A stretch of DNA of 61,307 nt from Lacticaseibacillus hegangensis (GCF_003946465.1 NZ_RHOL01000015.1:1-61307), one strand, 5' to 3'; shown: positions 17,873 to 26,807, counted from the first letter of the stretch. The notes: generated from the letters alone by a model not told the origin. A program made the numbers and translations.

Positions 17873-19039
17873 CTAATCGAGCCGCTTTGGCCCATCGGCA
17901 ATTTCTGCGACGTAAAACGATGGTGCATAGCCGATGGTTTCTTCATATTTTGCGCCGACTGCGGCCTTGACCGCCTCGACGTGGTCCTTGGCCACCAGCG
18001 CGATTGCGCACCCGCCAAAACCGGCGCCGGTCATGCGGGCCCCCAAGACGCCGGGCTGCTTGACCGCTTCTTTAACCAGCGTATCGAGCTCTGGGCCAGT
18101 CACTTCATAATCATACGCCAAGCTGACACCGGAAGCCGAAACCAGGTGGCCAAAGCCGACCAGGTCGCCGGCCTTGAGCTGGGCCGCGGCCTTGATGGTG
18201 CGCTGGTTTTCAAACACGGCGTGACGGGCGCGGCGAATCAGCGTGCCGTCGTAAATCAGATAACTGGCCTGGTCGAACTGATCCTCGTTCAAATCGCCGA
18301 GCGTCTTGATATCCAGCTTGGTTTGCAAGCGGCGCAGCGCCTCTTCGCATTCGCTGCGGCGCTCATTGTACTTGGAGTCCGCTAGCTCGCGGCGCTTGTT
18401 GGTGTTCATGATCAGAATCACGTTGTCTTGCAGATCCAGCGGCACGGATTCGTACTCCAGCGTGTTCGTGTCCAGCAGGGTCGCGTGGTTGGCCTTGCCC
18501 ATGCCGATCGCGAACTGGTCCATGATGCCAGAGTTGACGCCGATGTAACCATTTTCGACTTTCTGGCCCAGCTTGATCAAATCCAGCATGGACGCCTTCA
18601 GGCCGTACTGGTCCTTGAGAATCGTCCCGGCGAGCAGCTCCAAAGAAGCCGAACTCGACAGGCCGGCGCCGTTTGGCAGATTGCCGAAGATGTAGACGTC
18701 CAGGCCTTGGGTGAAGGCAGGGTAGTCCTTTTGCAGTAGCTGGGCCATGCCCTTGAAGTAGTCGGTCCACTTTTTGTCTGCAGGCGTGGCCAGGTCGCTC
18801 AGTGGCACCTCAACGATCCCCACCTCGTCGAAGTTGCCCGAGTACAGCCGCAGCGCCTTCGCGTCGTTTGGGGCGACCGCCGCGTACGTCCCCAGGCTGA
18901 TCGCGCAAGGGAAAACATGGCCGCCGTTGTAGTCAGTGTGCTCGCCGATCAAGTTGATCCGGCCGGGCGCAAAGTACGTCGCTGCAGCCGGCTCGCCGAA
19001 CGCTGCCGCAAATTTTGTCTTCAATTCCTCTACATTCAT
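17873..19039 (-). CDS. galK: Galactokinase
   Basis: 388-residue GHMP kinase phosphorylating alpha-D-galactose at C1. The galactokinase signature [15 protein letters not shown] lies at about residues 26-40, the ATP loop [16 protein letters not shown] at about 118-133, and the third GHMP motif [17 protein letters not shown] near 333-349. ATG 19039 has AAGGAGG upstream. It follows galR by 33 bases. Like the other gal genes it should be transcribed from the galR promoter unless an internal promoter sits in the AT-rich TTAATTAACTAATTAATT junction. Confidence 0.95.
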   Translation of the reverse strand: MNVEELKTKFAAAFGEPAAATYFAPGRINLIGEHTDYNGGHVFPCAISLGTYAAVAPNDAKALRLYSGNFDEVGIVEVPLSDLATPADKKWTDYFKGMAQLLQKDYPAFTQGLDVYIFGNLPNGAGLSSSASLELLAGTILKDQYGLKASMLDLIKLGQKVENGYIGVNSGIMDQFAIGMGKANHATLLDTNTLEYESVPLDLQDNVILIMNTNKRRELADSKYNERRSECEEALRRLQTKLDIKTLGDLNEDQFDQASYLIYDGTLIRRARHAVFENQRTIKAAAQLKAGDLVGFGHLVSASGVSLAYDYEVTGPELDTLVKEAVKQPGVLGARMTGAGFGGCAIALVAKDHVEAVKAAVGAKYEETIGYAPSFYVAEIADGPKRLD

Positions 19040-19070
19040 CGTTGTATCCTCCTTAAAGTTAATTAACTAA

Positions 19071-20054
19071 TTAATTGGTGCTGCCCCGCAGGATCAGTTC
19101 GCTTTCCGGCGTGATGCGCAGCGGGAACGCCAAGGTCCCATCGAGCTTGGCCTGCAGCAGCTGCACCGCCGCGGCACCGAGCTCTTGGCTGCGCACACGC
19201 ACCGACGTCAGCGCCGGGCTGACGAACCGGCCCATGTTCAGGTCGTTGAAGCCGTACACGGCGACCTGCTCGGGCACCTTGATGCCGCGCTCCTGCAAGG
19301 CCTTGAGCGCGCCAATGCCCATTTCGTCGTTGGCGGAAAAAATGGCGTCAAAGTCGCACGCCTTGGACTGATCCAGAAACTGGGCCATGACCTTGTACGC
19401 GTCGTTCATGGTGAAATCTGAGGTCAGCGTGGTCGCAAGGCTCAGCCCGGCCTCTGCCGCCAGTTGCGGGAAGAAGCGGGTGCGCGGGTCCGCCAAGGCA
19501 AAGCCGTCGCTGGCGTGTTCCTGACCCGCCAAAAACAGCGGGTGCTTGACCCCGGTTTGCTTCATGTGGGCGACCACCTGCGCCACGCCCCCTTCAAAAT
19601 CTGGGACAACGCAGGACAGTTGCCGCGAAAGCACGTCCTGGTCGATGACAATCAGCGGCTGGTCGCGCGAGGTGAGCTTGGCCAGCTGACTGGGGCTAAA
19701 CTTGCCAAGGGCCAATACGCCATCATACCGGGCCAAGGACGGCATCGTGTCGCCTGGGAAAAAGCGCACGACCCCGAGATCGACGGCGCTAAGCTCCTGC
19801 TCCACGGCCTGGCGAATCGTGCTGTAGTAATCAGTACTCATGCCCTTGGCGTCTGGGTACCACTGATACAGCACGACCGTCCCGCTATTCTTATGGCGGA
19901 CCGTGGGCCTAGCGTAGCCCAACGTGGCCGCGGCCTTCAGAACATTTTGCCGGGTCTGATCCGTGACGGAAAAGCTTTCATCGCGGTTCAGCACGCGACT
20001 GGCGGTCGTGATCGATACTTGGGCCGCTGCGGCCACATCTTTAAGTGTTGCCAT
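19071..20054 (-). CDS. galR: Galactose operon repressor, LacI family
   Basis: 327 residues. The LacI HTH is complete at the N-terminus (TLKDVAAAAQVSITTASRVL), with a hinge helix region, then a periplasmic-binding-like effector domain (GVLALGKFSPSQL, IVIDQDV, FDAIFSANDEMGIGALKAL, VAVYGFNDLNMGRFVSPALTSVR). ATG 20054 is seven bases after GGAGG. It is the first gene of the gal operon, unlike the galKETRM order I recall for other lactobacilli. The palindrome at 20080-20100, just before its ribosome binding site, is the likely operator for autoregulation and operon control, relieved by galactose or a phosphorylated intermediate. Confidence 0.92.
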   Translation of the reverse strand: MATLKDVAAAAQVSITTASRVLNRDESFSVTDQTRQNVLKAAATLGYARPTVRHKNSGTVVLYQWYPDAKGMSTDYYSTIRQAVEQELSAVDLGVVRFFPGDTMPSLARYDGVLALGKFSPSQLAKLTSRDQPLIVIDQDVLSRQLSCVVPDFEGGVAQVVAHMKQTGVKHPLFLAGQEHASDGFALADPRTRFFPQLAAEAGLSLATTLTSDFTMNDAYKVMAQFLDQSKACDFDAIFSANDEMGIGALKALQERGIKVPEQVAVYGFNDLNMGRFVSPALTSVRVRSQELGAAAVQLLQAKLDGTLAFPLRITPESELILRGSTN

Positions 20055-20079
20055 GCACACGCCTCCTCTCTTTCTCCAA

Positions 20080-20100
20080 TTTTACTGAATGCCAGTAAAA
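20080..20100. promoter_or_regulatory. Palindromic operator upstream of galR
   Basis: TTTTACTG-AATGC-CAGTAAAA, perfect 8-base arms with a 5-base centre, 26 bases before the galR start. An interleaved second inverted repeat (CTGAATGC 20085-20092 with GCATTCAG 20109-20116) overlaps it. No clean -10/-35 pair is evident nearby. Confidence 0.65.
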
Positions 20101-20227
20101 AGTAAAGCGCATTCAGCGTTTTCGTAGATATTTCTAGGTCGGTCAAAAAATATTCCTAGTCACCAGTCCCGAACATAATAGCTGTTATATCAGCATTCTA
20201 ATGGTGTTCTGGTAAAACGGGAAGTGG

Positions 20228-20264
20228 CTAAAACATTTACTAAAACATTTGAAAAATGTTTTAG
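20228..20264. promoter_or_regulatory. Three CTAAAACATTT half-sites, two forming a perfect palindrome
   Basis: CTAAAACATTT occurs at 20228-20238 and 20240-20250 in direct orientation (12-base period) and inverted at 20254-20264, so the last two make a perfect 25-base palindrome with a GAA centre. It lies in the 458-base gap between galR and a DHA2 transporter gene. It is probably a protein binding site; the cognate regulator is unknown. Confidence 0.5.
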
Positions 20265-20438
20265 CAGCATCAGTTGCTGGCTGGAGGTCAGGGTCATCGT
20301 AACAACGGTTAGTCAGCCCCATTTTCAGAAAACGGTTGACTTTGGCCAGGGTAAGCGAGTAATATAACCAGACGTTGGGCTTCGGCCTCAAAACAGAACA
20401 AATCGCAGCACTATTCCGCCTATTATGGTGTTGCCAAG

Positions 20439-20469
20439 TCCCCATGGCCTTCGCTGTGGGGATTTTTTT
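20439..20469 (+). terminator. Terminator-like hairpin upstream of MFS gene (possible attenuator)
   Basis: TCCCCA/TGGGGA stem, 12-base loop, then T7, ending 44 bases before the MFS start and pointing toward it. No gene precedes it on this strand, so it would end a short untranslated leader. Between 20105 and 20438 I see no supported gene; an 86-codon minus-strand frame there lacks a ribosome binding site. Confidence 0.65.
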
Positions 20470-20512
20470 CGGTTTGGTAAGGGCAATCTAATTGGTAAGG
20501 AGTTTTTATTTT

Positions 20513-21934
20513 ATGGAAATGTCACAAAGTATGCCAAAAGCTCGTGTGCAAATCGCCCATCCCGCAATTGCGATGCTGGGCCTCATGATCGGTGCGTTCG
20601 TCGGCATGTTCTCAGAAACTGCGCTGAATATCGCACTGCCGTCTTTGATGGCGTCACTGCACGTCACCCAGGGCACCGTGCAATGGCTTGTCACCGGCTA
20701 CATGCTGGTAATCGGCATCTGCATGCCGCTGTCCAGTATGCTGACCAAGCGGTTTGACACCAAGAAAATCGTCCTGTTCGGCCTCGGTGCCTTCCTAATT
20801 GGCGCTGTGATCGCCGCCATGGCGCCGGCCTTCCCCGTCCTGCTGTTCGGCCGGATGCTGCAGGGAATCGGCACCGGGCTGGTCCTGCCGCTGATGTTCG
20901 CGGTCGCCATGCAGATCTTCCCACCTTACCGTCTGGGCACGGTGATGGGGCTGGCCGCTTTGGTCATCATGTTCGCCCCTGCCATCGGCCCGACCATCAC
21001 CGGGATCCTGCTGGGGGTTGCTTCCTGGCACGCCATTTTCTGGCTGCTCGTGCCATTTTTGGCAGTCGCGTTCATTCTCACTGCCATCGCGCTGGACAAC
21101 GCGTTTGAACAGAAAAGTATCCCAATCGACTGGGCATCGATTGCCCTTTCCACCATCGGCTTTGGCGGTATCGTCATCGGCACCTCGATGGCCAGTGACG
21201 CCGGCTGGCTTTCAGTGCGCGTGATTCTCGCACTGGTCGTCGGCATCGCGGCCTTGGCTTTGTACGCCGGCCGTCAGCTGAGCCAAAGCGCGCCAATGCT
21301 GAACCTGAAAGCGTTCAAAAACCGCGCCTTCACCACCGGTACCTTGCTGGTCATGCTTGACTTCGGCGTCATTCTCGCTTCAATGTACTTACTGCCACAA
21401 TATCTGCAAAACGTGATGGGTCTGCCGGTTGCCATGACCGGGCTGGCCATGTTGCCAGGCGGGATTGTCAACGCCGCAGTGTCTGCCGTTGCCGGTCGCT
21501 TGTACGATCGCTTCGGGGCCAAGTGGCTCACCCGCGCAGGCTTCATCGTGGCCGCAATCGGCGTCGTAATCTTGATGTCGACGAACGCCCACAGCAGCCT
21601 GGCACAAGTCATCGCTGGCCACATCATCTTAATGATTGGTGCGCCACTGGCGATGTCACCTGCTCAGACTTACGGGCTCAATTCGCTGCCTGGCTCACAG
21701 AGTGCTGATGGCAGCGCCATCTTGAACACCCTGCAGCAAATCGTTGGCGCCGTGGCAACTGCCATTGCCACTTCGATGCTCGCTTTGGGGACTGCCAGCC
21801 AGGCTGGCGTTGCCGGTTTGACCACAGGCGCTCACCTCGGCTTCGGTTTCGTTCTGATTATCGCCATCGTCGCCTTCGTCATTTCACTGGGCGTCAAGGG
21901 CAAGGTCAAGAGTGAAGACGTGCCGCTGAATTAG
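20513..21934 (+). CDS. MFS multidrug transporter, DHA2 family
   Basis: 473 residues with about fourteen transmembrane segments. Motifs: SETALNIALPSLMASLHVTQGTVQWLVTGYML, GRMLQGIGTGLVLPLMFAV, IMFAPAIGPTITGILLG (antiporter motif C). It resembles LmrB/MdrL-type lactobacillus pumps and the gene at 12324. ATG 20513 is ten bases after TAAGGAG; an upstream TTG lacks a site. The leader carries a terminator-like hairpin and a palindromic half-site cluster, suggesting conditional expression. No regulator gene is adjacent apart from galR, which is divergent. Confidence 0.9.
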   Translation: MEMSQSMPKARVQIAHPAIAMLGLMIGAFVGMFSETALNIALPSLMASLHVTQGTVQWLVTGYMLVIGICMPLSSMLTKRFDTKKIVLFGLGAFLIGAVIAAMAPAFPVLLFGRMLQGIGTGLVLPLMFAVAMQIFPPYRLGTVMGLAALVIMFAPAIGPTITGILLGVASWHAIFWLLVPFLAVAFILTAIALDNAFEQKSIPIDWASIALSTIGFGGIVIGTSMASDAGWLSVRVILALVVGIAALALYAGRQLSQSAPMLNLKAFKNRAFTTGTLLVMLDFGVILASMYLLPQYLQNVMGLPVAMTGLAMLPGGIVNAAVSAVAGRLYDRFGAKWLTRAGFIVAAIGVVILMSTNAHSSLAQVIAGHIILMIGAPLAMSPAQTYGLNSLPGSQSADGSAILNTLQQIVGAVATAIATSMLALGTASQAGVAGLTTGAHLGFGFVLIIAIVAFVISLGVKGKVKSEDVPLN

Positions 21935-21951
21935 TCAGTTTACGTTATAAA

Positions 21952-21998
21952 ACAGCCTCATGCGATCGTGAAACTCACGGTTGTGTGAGACTGTTTTT
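21952..21998 (+). terminator. Rho-independent terminator
   Basis: ACAGCCTCA pairs with TGAGACTGT (one mismatch) across a long loop with internal pairing, followed by T5. It follows the MFS gene. Confidence 0.7.
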
Positions 21999-22087
21999 GT
22001 GTCTGGCCTCATCAATTAGAGACGGAATTTGGTATAATGAAACCGCTTAGATTTGTTCCCACAACAACTGCTAAAGGAAGGTCACTC

Positions 22088-22909
22088 ATGTCACCATACA
22101 CTGTCTTTATGGATATCGACGGCACCCTGGTCGGCGAAAGCCAGTATCCCACCAAGCGCGTCGTTGAGACGATCGCCAAGTACCGCGCACAGGGCCACCG
22201 CTTCTTCATCGCCTCGGGCCGGCCGCTGTTTTCCGCCAGCATGATGGCCGACCGCATCGGCCCGGACCTGGACATTATCTGCTCCAACGGCACGGTCACC
22301 CGCATCGGCGGCAAAATCGCGGCGCAGCACCTCTCCACCAACGCGCTGGAAGGCATTTGGCGCGTCGCCAAAAAGTATCAGCTTCCGCAGTACTTTTTCA
22401 CCTTGGACAAGGTGCTCTACCTCACGCCGCTGCCTGATGAGGTGTCGGGTGACGGCAAGAACCGTATCGCCGGCGAGGACCCGAGCAAGTATGTCGCCAT
22501 CGACACGCTTGAGCAGTTGCGGGCCAACAGCGGCAAGATCATCAATGCCATCGCCATCGACCCGGACCTGGAAAAAGTCGCCCGGGCCCGGGTCGAAATG
22601 AACCAGCTTGCCGATGTTGACGCCTCTAGTTCTTACATCAACAACATTGAGATCACGGCCCATGGCGTCAACAAGGCGACGGCAATCCTGCGGGTGTGCC
22701 GCGAGCTTAACCAGCCGCTGGCACGCACCATGGCATTCGGCGACGGCTCAAATGACCTCGAAATGCTGCAAACTGTTCACTACGGCATCGCGATGGGCAA
22801 CGCCAACGACCAGGTGAAGGCCACCACCAAGTTCCACACCGCTGACTTGGACCACGACGGTGTCCCGGAGGCGCTCGACAAATTCCTCGGTGGCGCTGAA
22901 GAAAATTAA
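22088..22909 (+). CDS. Cof-type HAD phosphatase
   Basis: 273-residue HAD-superfamily IIB hydrolase. Motif I is FMDIDGTLVGES, motif II the SGRPLFSASMM region, motif IV GDGSNDLEML near the C-terminus with the metal-binding aspartates. Cof-type enzymes dephosphorylate sugar phosphates, FMN or PLP; the substrate is not predictable. ATG 22088 follows AAAGGAAGG; the longer frame from 22037 would start inside the TATAAT promoter element at 22033-22038. It is a single-gene unit with a perfect terminator. Confidence 0.88.
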   Translation: MSPYTVFMDIDGTLVGESQYPTKRVVETIAKYRAQGHRFFIASGRPLFSASMMADRIGPDLDIICSNGTVTRIGGKIAAQHLSTNALEGIWRVAKKYQLPQYFFTLDKVLYLTPLPDEVSGDGKNRIAGEDPSKYVAIDTLEQLRANSGKIINAIAIDPDLEKVARARVEMNQLADVDASSSYINNIEITAHGVNKATAILRVCRELNQPLARTMAFGDGSNDLEMLQTVHYGIAMGNANDQVKATTKFHTADLDHDGVPEALDKFLGGAEEN

Positions 22910-22921
22910 TCGCCGCATCAT

Positions 22922-22948
22922 AAAAGCCCGGCATTCTGCCGGGCTTTT
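22922..22948. terminator. Bidirectional terminator
   Basis: AAAAGCCCGGCA-TTC-TGCCGGGCTTTT, perfect 12-base arms, shared by the HAD gene and the convergent ABC operon. Confidence 0.9.
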
Positions 22949-22956
22949 CGTATGGC

Positions 22957-23655
22957 CTAAGGTTCTAGCAGCGTCTCATCCACGGCATACAGTTCATCGT
23001 ACTTCTGCTGCAGGTCGATGGCAGCTGTCTGATAAATCTGCAGGTGCCCCTCCTTCAAGAACATGACGGAATCAGCCATGGTCGTGACGTTGCCCAGCTG
23101 ATGCGACGACATCAAAATGCTTTTGCCCTGGTCCTTCAGCTGCGAAAAAATCCGCGTGAACAGCTCAATGCTGGTCGGGTCAAGCCCGTTCAGAGGCTCG
23201 TCGAACAAGAGCAGGTCCGCGCCCGAAATCAGGTACATCCCCAGCAGCACGTGCTGCTTCATCCCCAGCGACATGCTGGCAACGCGCTTCTTGCGGTACT
23301 TCTCCATGCGCAGCACCTTCACGACGCGGTCGACTGACAGCGGCCCGCCCCACATGTCCTTCACGTAACCGAACAGCTCGTTGGGATTGAGGCCCTCATA
23401 CAGCCGCGCAGAATCCTCGATGAAAAAGAGATGCTTTAAAAATGCTTGCCGGTCGTGCCAGGAATCATGGCCCAACAGGCTCACGGTGCCGTGCTTGGCG
23501 CGCAGCAACCCGGTCACATTGCGCAGCAGCGTACTTTTGCCGGTACCGTTTGGGGCCACGAGCCCGACGATGGTGCCTGCCTCGATCGTAAAACTCAGGT
23601 CATCAAGAATCGGCTGCTTACCATAATTAAAGGAAAGGTTTTTCACTTCAAGCAA
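22957..23655 (-). CDS. ABC transporter ATP-binding protein
   Basis: About 232 residues. Walker A is APNGTGKST (34-42), Q-loop region follows, the signature is the degenerate MSLGMKQ instead of LSGGQ, Walker B is LLLFDEP, and SHQ supplies the switch histidine. It energises an ABC-2 type exporter with the two permeases encoded upstream in the operon. The start is uncertain: TTG 23655 sits eight bases after AAAGGAG, whereas in-frame GTG 23664 touches the site; the frame upstream belongs to the permease shadow. The stop of the preceding gene is 14 bases away. MSLGM-type signatures are frequent in bacteriocin or antibiotic export/immunity ATPases. Confidence 0.88.
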   Translation of the reverse strand: MLEVKNLSFNYGKQPILDDLSFTIEAGTIVGLVAPNGTGKSTLLRNVTGLLRAKHGTVSLLGHDSWHDRQAFLKHLFFIEDSARLYEGLNPNELFGYVKDMWGGPLSVDRVVKVLRMEKYRKKRVASMSLGMKQHVLLGMYLISGADLLLFDEPLNGLDPTSIELFTRIFSQLKDQGKSILMSSHQLGNVTTMADSVMFLKEGHLQIYQTAAIDLQQKYDELYAVDETLLEP

Positions 23656-23669
23656 GAGACTCACTCCTT

Positions 23670-24785
23670 TCACGCGGCCTGGCGCCGGTGGACGACAACG
23701 TGGCCGGCAATCAGGAAGACCGCCGCCCAGGCAAATAACACCGTTAGTCCGAGCAAACCCTGGCCGCCGAATGGCCCGGCAGGATAGGTCTCCTGACTCA
23801 TCATCAGCATCATACTGATGTCCGTGTGACTGCCAGGCAAGACCTGCAAGACTCCTGCAAGCGACGGCAGCCACTGCAAGACGGCCCGGCTCGGCAGCAT
23901 GACCACGGCGGCCAAGGCAAGCGCTGTGGTGATCAAATTGGCGTGCCACTGCTTGAGCAGCAGCGCCAGCCCCGTCAGCATCAAGCTCACTGCAAGCAGC
24001 CCCAGCAGGTAGAAGGCCAGCGCCTTGAGCACTGGCACGATGATGGCACGCGTATCAGCTTTAAAGTCGACCCCAGAGCCCGAGAAGAATGCGGTCTGCC
24101 ACGAGCCCATTCCGCCGCGTACGATGACAGGCACCGCCATCAGTATCAATGCCAACAGCACCATGCCAAACGTGGTCAGGCCGATGACCACCTGCTGATT
24201 GAGCAGTACCTGATTCGCCCGCATTGGCAGGAGAGCGGCAAACTCATCACGTTTGCCGCGTCCCATGGTGGTCAAGAAAGCGACCAGCACCGCAAGCGCC
24301 AGCACGACGTACGTGGTGTTCCCAAAATACATCACTTGGTTCAGCAGATAATTGGTGAACGGCGTCTGCGTATCAACAAAATCATAGAACGGCACGTGAT
24401 GCGCCGCGAGGTACTCGTACTTGGGGGCGCGCATGTCAGTAGCGGCAAAAAAGGCGGTCACCGCCTTGGGATACGCGACTCGATCACCCGCGTTGACCGC
24501 CGCGGTCACTTTTTTTGCCAGCGGCAAGAGCTTCTTGGCCTGCTGGTAGGTCATGACCGTGGGTTGGGCCTTGGGGCCGGCTTTGATCACGCGCCGGATC
24601 GTTGCTAAATCACGCGATTCCATGACAGTGCTGGCATCGTCCCGCAGGACGGCGGCGGTAGTGCCCCGGGCCACCATCCGCCCACGCAGCATCGGCAGTA
24701 TGAACAGCGTTGTGATCACCAGCGGAATCAGCCAGATCACCGGCCGCTTAAGGGCGAGCAGCCACTCCCATTTTTGTTGTTTCAT
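23670..24785 (-). CDS. ABC exporter membrane protein, ABC-2-like, 371 aa
   Basis: One transmembrane helix at about 15-33, a roughly 130-residue extracytoplasmic helical region (DDASTVMESRDLATIRRVIK), then about five C-terminal membrane segments ending in a basic tail. This layout is typical of ABC-2 permeases. It shares the plan and the pattern KxxWEW-type N-terminus with the 374-residue neighbour, suggesting an ancient duplication. ATG 24785 has AAAAGGAG upstream. It likely pairs with its paralogue as a heterodimeric exporter driven by the ATPase at 22957. Substrate unknown. Confidence 0.75.
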   Translation of the reverse strand: MKQQKWEWLLALKRPVIWLIPLVITTLFILPMLRGRMVARGTTAAVLRDDASTVMESRDLATIRRVIKAGPKAQPTVMTYQQAKKLLPLAKKVTAAVNAGDRVAYPKAVTAFFAATDMRAPKYEYLAAHHVPFYDFVDTQTPFTNYLLNQVMYFGNTTYVVLALAVLVAFLTTMGRGKRDEFAALLPMRANQVLLNQQVVIGLTTFGMVLLALILMAVPVIVRGGMGSWQTAFFSGSGVDFKADTRAIIVPVLKALAFYLLGLLAVSLMLTGLALLLKQWHANLITTALALAAVVMLPSRAVLQWLPSLAGVLQVLPGSHTDISMMLMMSQETYPAGPFGGQGLLGLTVLFAWAAVFLIAGHVVVHRRQAA

Positions 24786-24797
24786 CGCGTTCTCCTT

Positions 24798-25922
24798 TTA
24801 TAGTCGTTGCCGGCACGCCGCAATGATCAGGCTTAAACTGCCTAGCGCTGCGGCCCAGCCGGCCAGTATCACCGGTCCCCAGCCCGGCGCAAGAATCCCT
24901 AAGGTCCCTTGGGGCAGCAGAGTCGCTGCAGGGTCCAGGTACGGAAACGGTGCCCACGGACCAAGCTGAAGTGTTGGACCAAACACGCACAGCGCCGCGA
25001 GCAGCAGTAACACCACGAAGTAATTGCGGATAAACTGCTGCAGCAAACTGTTAACGGCAGCCATGAAGGCCAGCAGCGCCAGGATGCTGAGCAAAAACAG
25101 CAGCACGAAGCGACCGGTCGTCATGACTTGGACAGCTTGGCCCGCCGGCGCAAAGGCCAGCGGATAGCGCGCATCCCCAAAGCCACTGGTGAGCACAGGA
25201 ATCACCAGCGCCAGTGCGAACACGGCAATCGTGGTTGCGGCGGCGATGACCCAAAACACGAGTTGCTTGGCCAAAAGGATTGTCCCCTGCCGCACCGGCA
25301 CCAGCGCTGTGAACTCGCCGACGCGGCTGCGCTTATCCCAGATCAGGTAATAGCTGCTCCACACCGCGATAAACAGCAGAAGCCAAAGTGCTGGCACCCC
25401 GCGCTGTAGCGTGCGCGCAAGGGCCAGGCTAGCCGGCAGATTAGTCGCGGCCGCCGGCATAAAAACTTGATGGCGTTTGATCAAGATTTTTAGTACCGCA
25501 TCGTCTTCTTGGGCCGGGAGGACATCGATTGGGGTGCCGCCACTATCGACATAGACGCGGCCGGCGTTGATCTGCGCCACCATCGAACGGCGCAGGCGGT
25601 ACATCAGCTGGGTGAGGCGCCATGGCGACGCCTGATTCTCAATGGCCGAGGTCAGATCGTATAGCTGGTCTTGTTCCTGGCGCAGGTCCTCCTGATTCGG
25701 TCGGGTCCCTTTTGCATCGGCTTTGTCTGGAGCCTTCTTCTGCAGCTTGGCATCCGCCTTCATCAGTTCTTGGAGTGCCGGCACTTCCGCGTCGTAACCG
25801 CTGCTTGGCGCCAGGCGCGCGGTGTTAGGCCACATGAGAAGCAAGGCGAACACGAGCGCGAAGCCCAGCCAGCCCCAGTCGCGCACCACGCGCAGCCACT
25901 CGAAGCGAATTTGTCGTTTCAC
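24798..25922 (-). CDS. ABC exporter membrane protein, ABC-2-like, 374 aa
   Basis: Paralogue of the next gene: an N-terminal RFEWLRVVRDWGW cytoplasmic stretch, TM1, a charged extracytoplasmic region of about 150 residues rich in K/D/Q (KADAKLQKKAPDKADAKG), then about six hydrophobic segments. GTG 25922 is chosen: it overlaps the TGA of the small upstream gene (GTGA) with GGGGGCAGGA ahead of it. It is 12 bases from the following permease, so the four genes form a tight operon. No catalytic motif; role inferred from the adjacent ATPase. Confidence 0.75.
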   Translation of the reverse strand: MKRQIRFEWLRVVRDWGWLGFALVFALLLMWPNTARLAPSSGYDAEVPALQELMKADAKLQKKAPDKADAKGTRPNQEDLRQEQDQLYDLTSAIENQASPWRLTQLMYRLRRSMVAQINAGRVYVDSGGTPIDVLPAQEDDAVLKILIKRHQVFMPAAATNLPASLALARTLQRGVPALWLLLFIAVWSSYYLIWDKRSRVGEFTALVPVRQGTILLAKQLVFWVIAAATTIAVFALALVIPVLTSGFGDARYPLAFAPAGQAVQVMTTGRFVLLFLLSILALLAFMAAVNSLLQQFIRNYFVVLLLLAALCVFGPTLQLGPWAPFPYLDPAATLLPQGTLGILAPGWGPVILAGWAAALGSLSLIIAACRQRL

Positions 25923-26170
25923 TGGTCCTGCCCCCTTGGATGCCACTTTAACCGCAGCCAGCACAGTCCTAACAGTCCGGCTGTCCATCCCAATAGCATA
26001 GCGATCCCGCCGCCAACTGAAAGCTGAGGCCAGCTCGCGTCGCGAAGCAAGAGCGGCGCCGGCTGCCAGTGAATCAGCGGCACGATCAACACCAAAAAGC
26101 CCAGCAACAGGCCGACCAGCCCCAGCTGCCAAGGTTGTCTTTTCCATTCCAGCCCCACGTTGTTTGCCAT
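25919..26170 (-). CDS. Small membrane protein of ABC operon, 83 aa
   Basis: 83 residues with two transmembrane helices (about 15-33 and 52-72) joined by a short loop (HWQPAPLLLRDASWP) and a charged C-terminus ending in GQDQ. ATG 26170 has GGGGGAC five bases upstream. It is the first gene of the ABC export operon and is coupled to the next by a four-base overlap. On the minus strand TTGACA (26252-26257) and a TATAAT (26217-26222) lie upstream but 29 bases apart, so they are not one promoter; a cre-like AAGCGCTTTCG lies at 26264-26274. An accessory or immunity-like role is possible but unproven. Confidence 0.65.
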   Translation of the reverse strand: MANNVGLEWKRQPWQLGLVGLLLGFLVLIVPLIHWQPAPLLLRDASWPQLSVGGGIAMLLGWTAGLLGLCWLRLKWHPRGQDQ

Positions 26171-26284
26171 CGCGCGTCCCCCGTTGACCCGGCACCCAAT
26201 AATAAGAATTTTTCTCATTATACAACGGATAACTAATCTTTTGCTCATTTTTGTCAAATAATTAAGCGCTTTCGTTCCTGCGCA

Positions 26285-26314
26285 CAAAAAAACGCCACCG
26301 CGAACGGTGACGCC
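26285..26314 (-). terminator. Terminator of luxS
   Basis: On the minus strand GGCGTCACCG pairs with CGGTGGCGT (one G-T pair) around a four-base loop, followed by T7. It ends the luxS transcript as a monocistronic unit. Confidence 0.9.
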
Positions 26315-26333
26315 TGAATGAAGCAGCTAACGG

Positions 26334-26807
26334 TTAAACCTCGTGACGCTCGAACGGATCATCGGAGATGCCGCGGCTGAGAATCAGCTTCGCCCATTCC
26401 TTGGCGGAAAAGAGGCTGTGGTCCTTGTAGTTGCCGCAGGACTTGATGGTCGTGCCTGGCACGTCATCCCAGGTGATGTCATTGGCGATGGCTTCAAGAC
26501 TCGACTTCAGCGCCTTGGCCACTTCGGTCGTGCTGTGCTCGCCCCAGGTGATCAAATGGAACCCGGTGCGGCAGCCGAACGGTGAGCAGTCGATGACGCC
26601 ATCCATGCGGTCGCGCAGCAGGCTGGCCAGCAAGTGCTCGATGGTGTGCAGACCCGCGGTGTCAATCGCGGCCGTGTTTGGCTGCACCAGGCGCAGATCG
26701 TAATTGGAAATGGTGTCCCCTTTTTGCCCGTGTTCCTCAGTGATCAACCGGACGTATGGTGCCTTAACTTTCGTGTGATCCAATGTGAAACTTTCAACTT
26801 TAGCCAT
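26334..26807 (-). CDS. luxS: S-ribosylhomocysteine lyase (AI-2 synthesis)
   Basis: 157-residue metalloenzyme splitting S-ribosylhomocysteine into homocysteine and DPD, the AI-2 precursor. The metal ligands are visible: His54 and His58 in HTIEHLL and Cys124 in SCGNYKDHS; the general-base cysteine is in GCRTGF. ATG 26807 has AGGAGG eight bases upstream. The gene stands alone between its terminator and a T-box leader carrying a methionine specifier, so its expression should rise when tRNA-Met is uncharged. This links the enzyme to homocysteine/methionine recovery at least as much as to signalling. Confidence 0.96.
   Translation of the reverse strand: MAKVESFTLDHTKVKAPYVRLITEEHGQKGDTISNYDLRLVQPNTAAIDTAGLHTIEHLLASLLRDRMDGVIDCSPFGCRTGFHLITWGEHSTTEVAKALKSSLEAIANDITWDDVPGTTIKSCGNYKDHSLFSAKEWAKLILSRGISDDPFERHEV

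Noticed and set aside
20185-20445. 86-codon minus-strand frame between galR and the DHA2 pump
   Set aside because: No ribosome binding site, starts inside the terminator-like hairpin and is largely built from the CTAAAACATTT repeats; could be a gene remnant, but I cannot support it.
26262-26275. CcpA cre site before the ABC operon
   Set aside because: AAGCGCTTTCG matches the core of cre but the outer bases do not; kept only as a remark.
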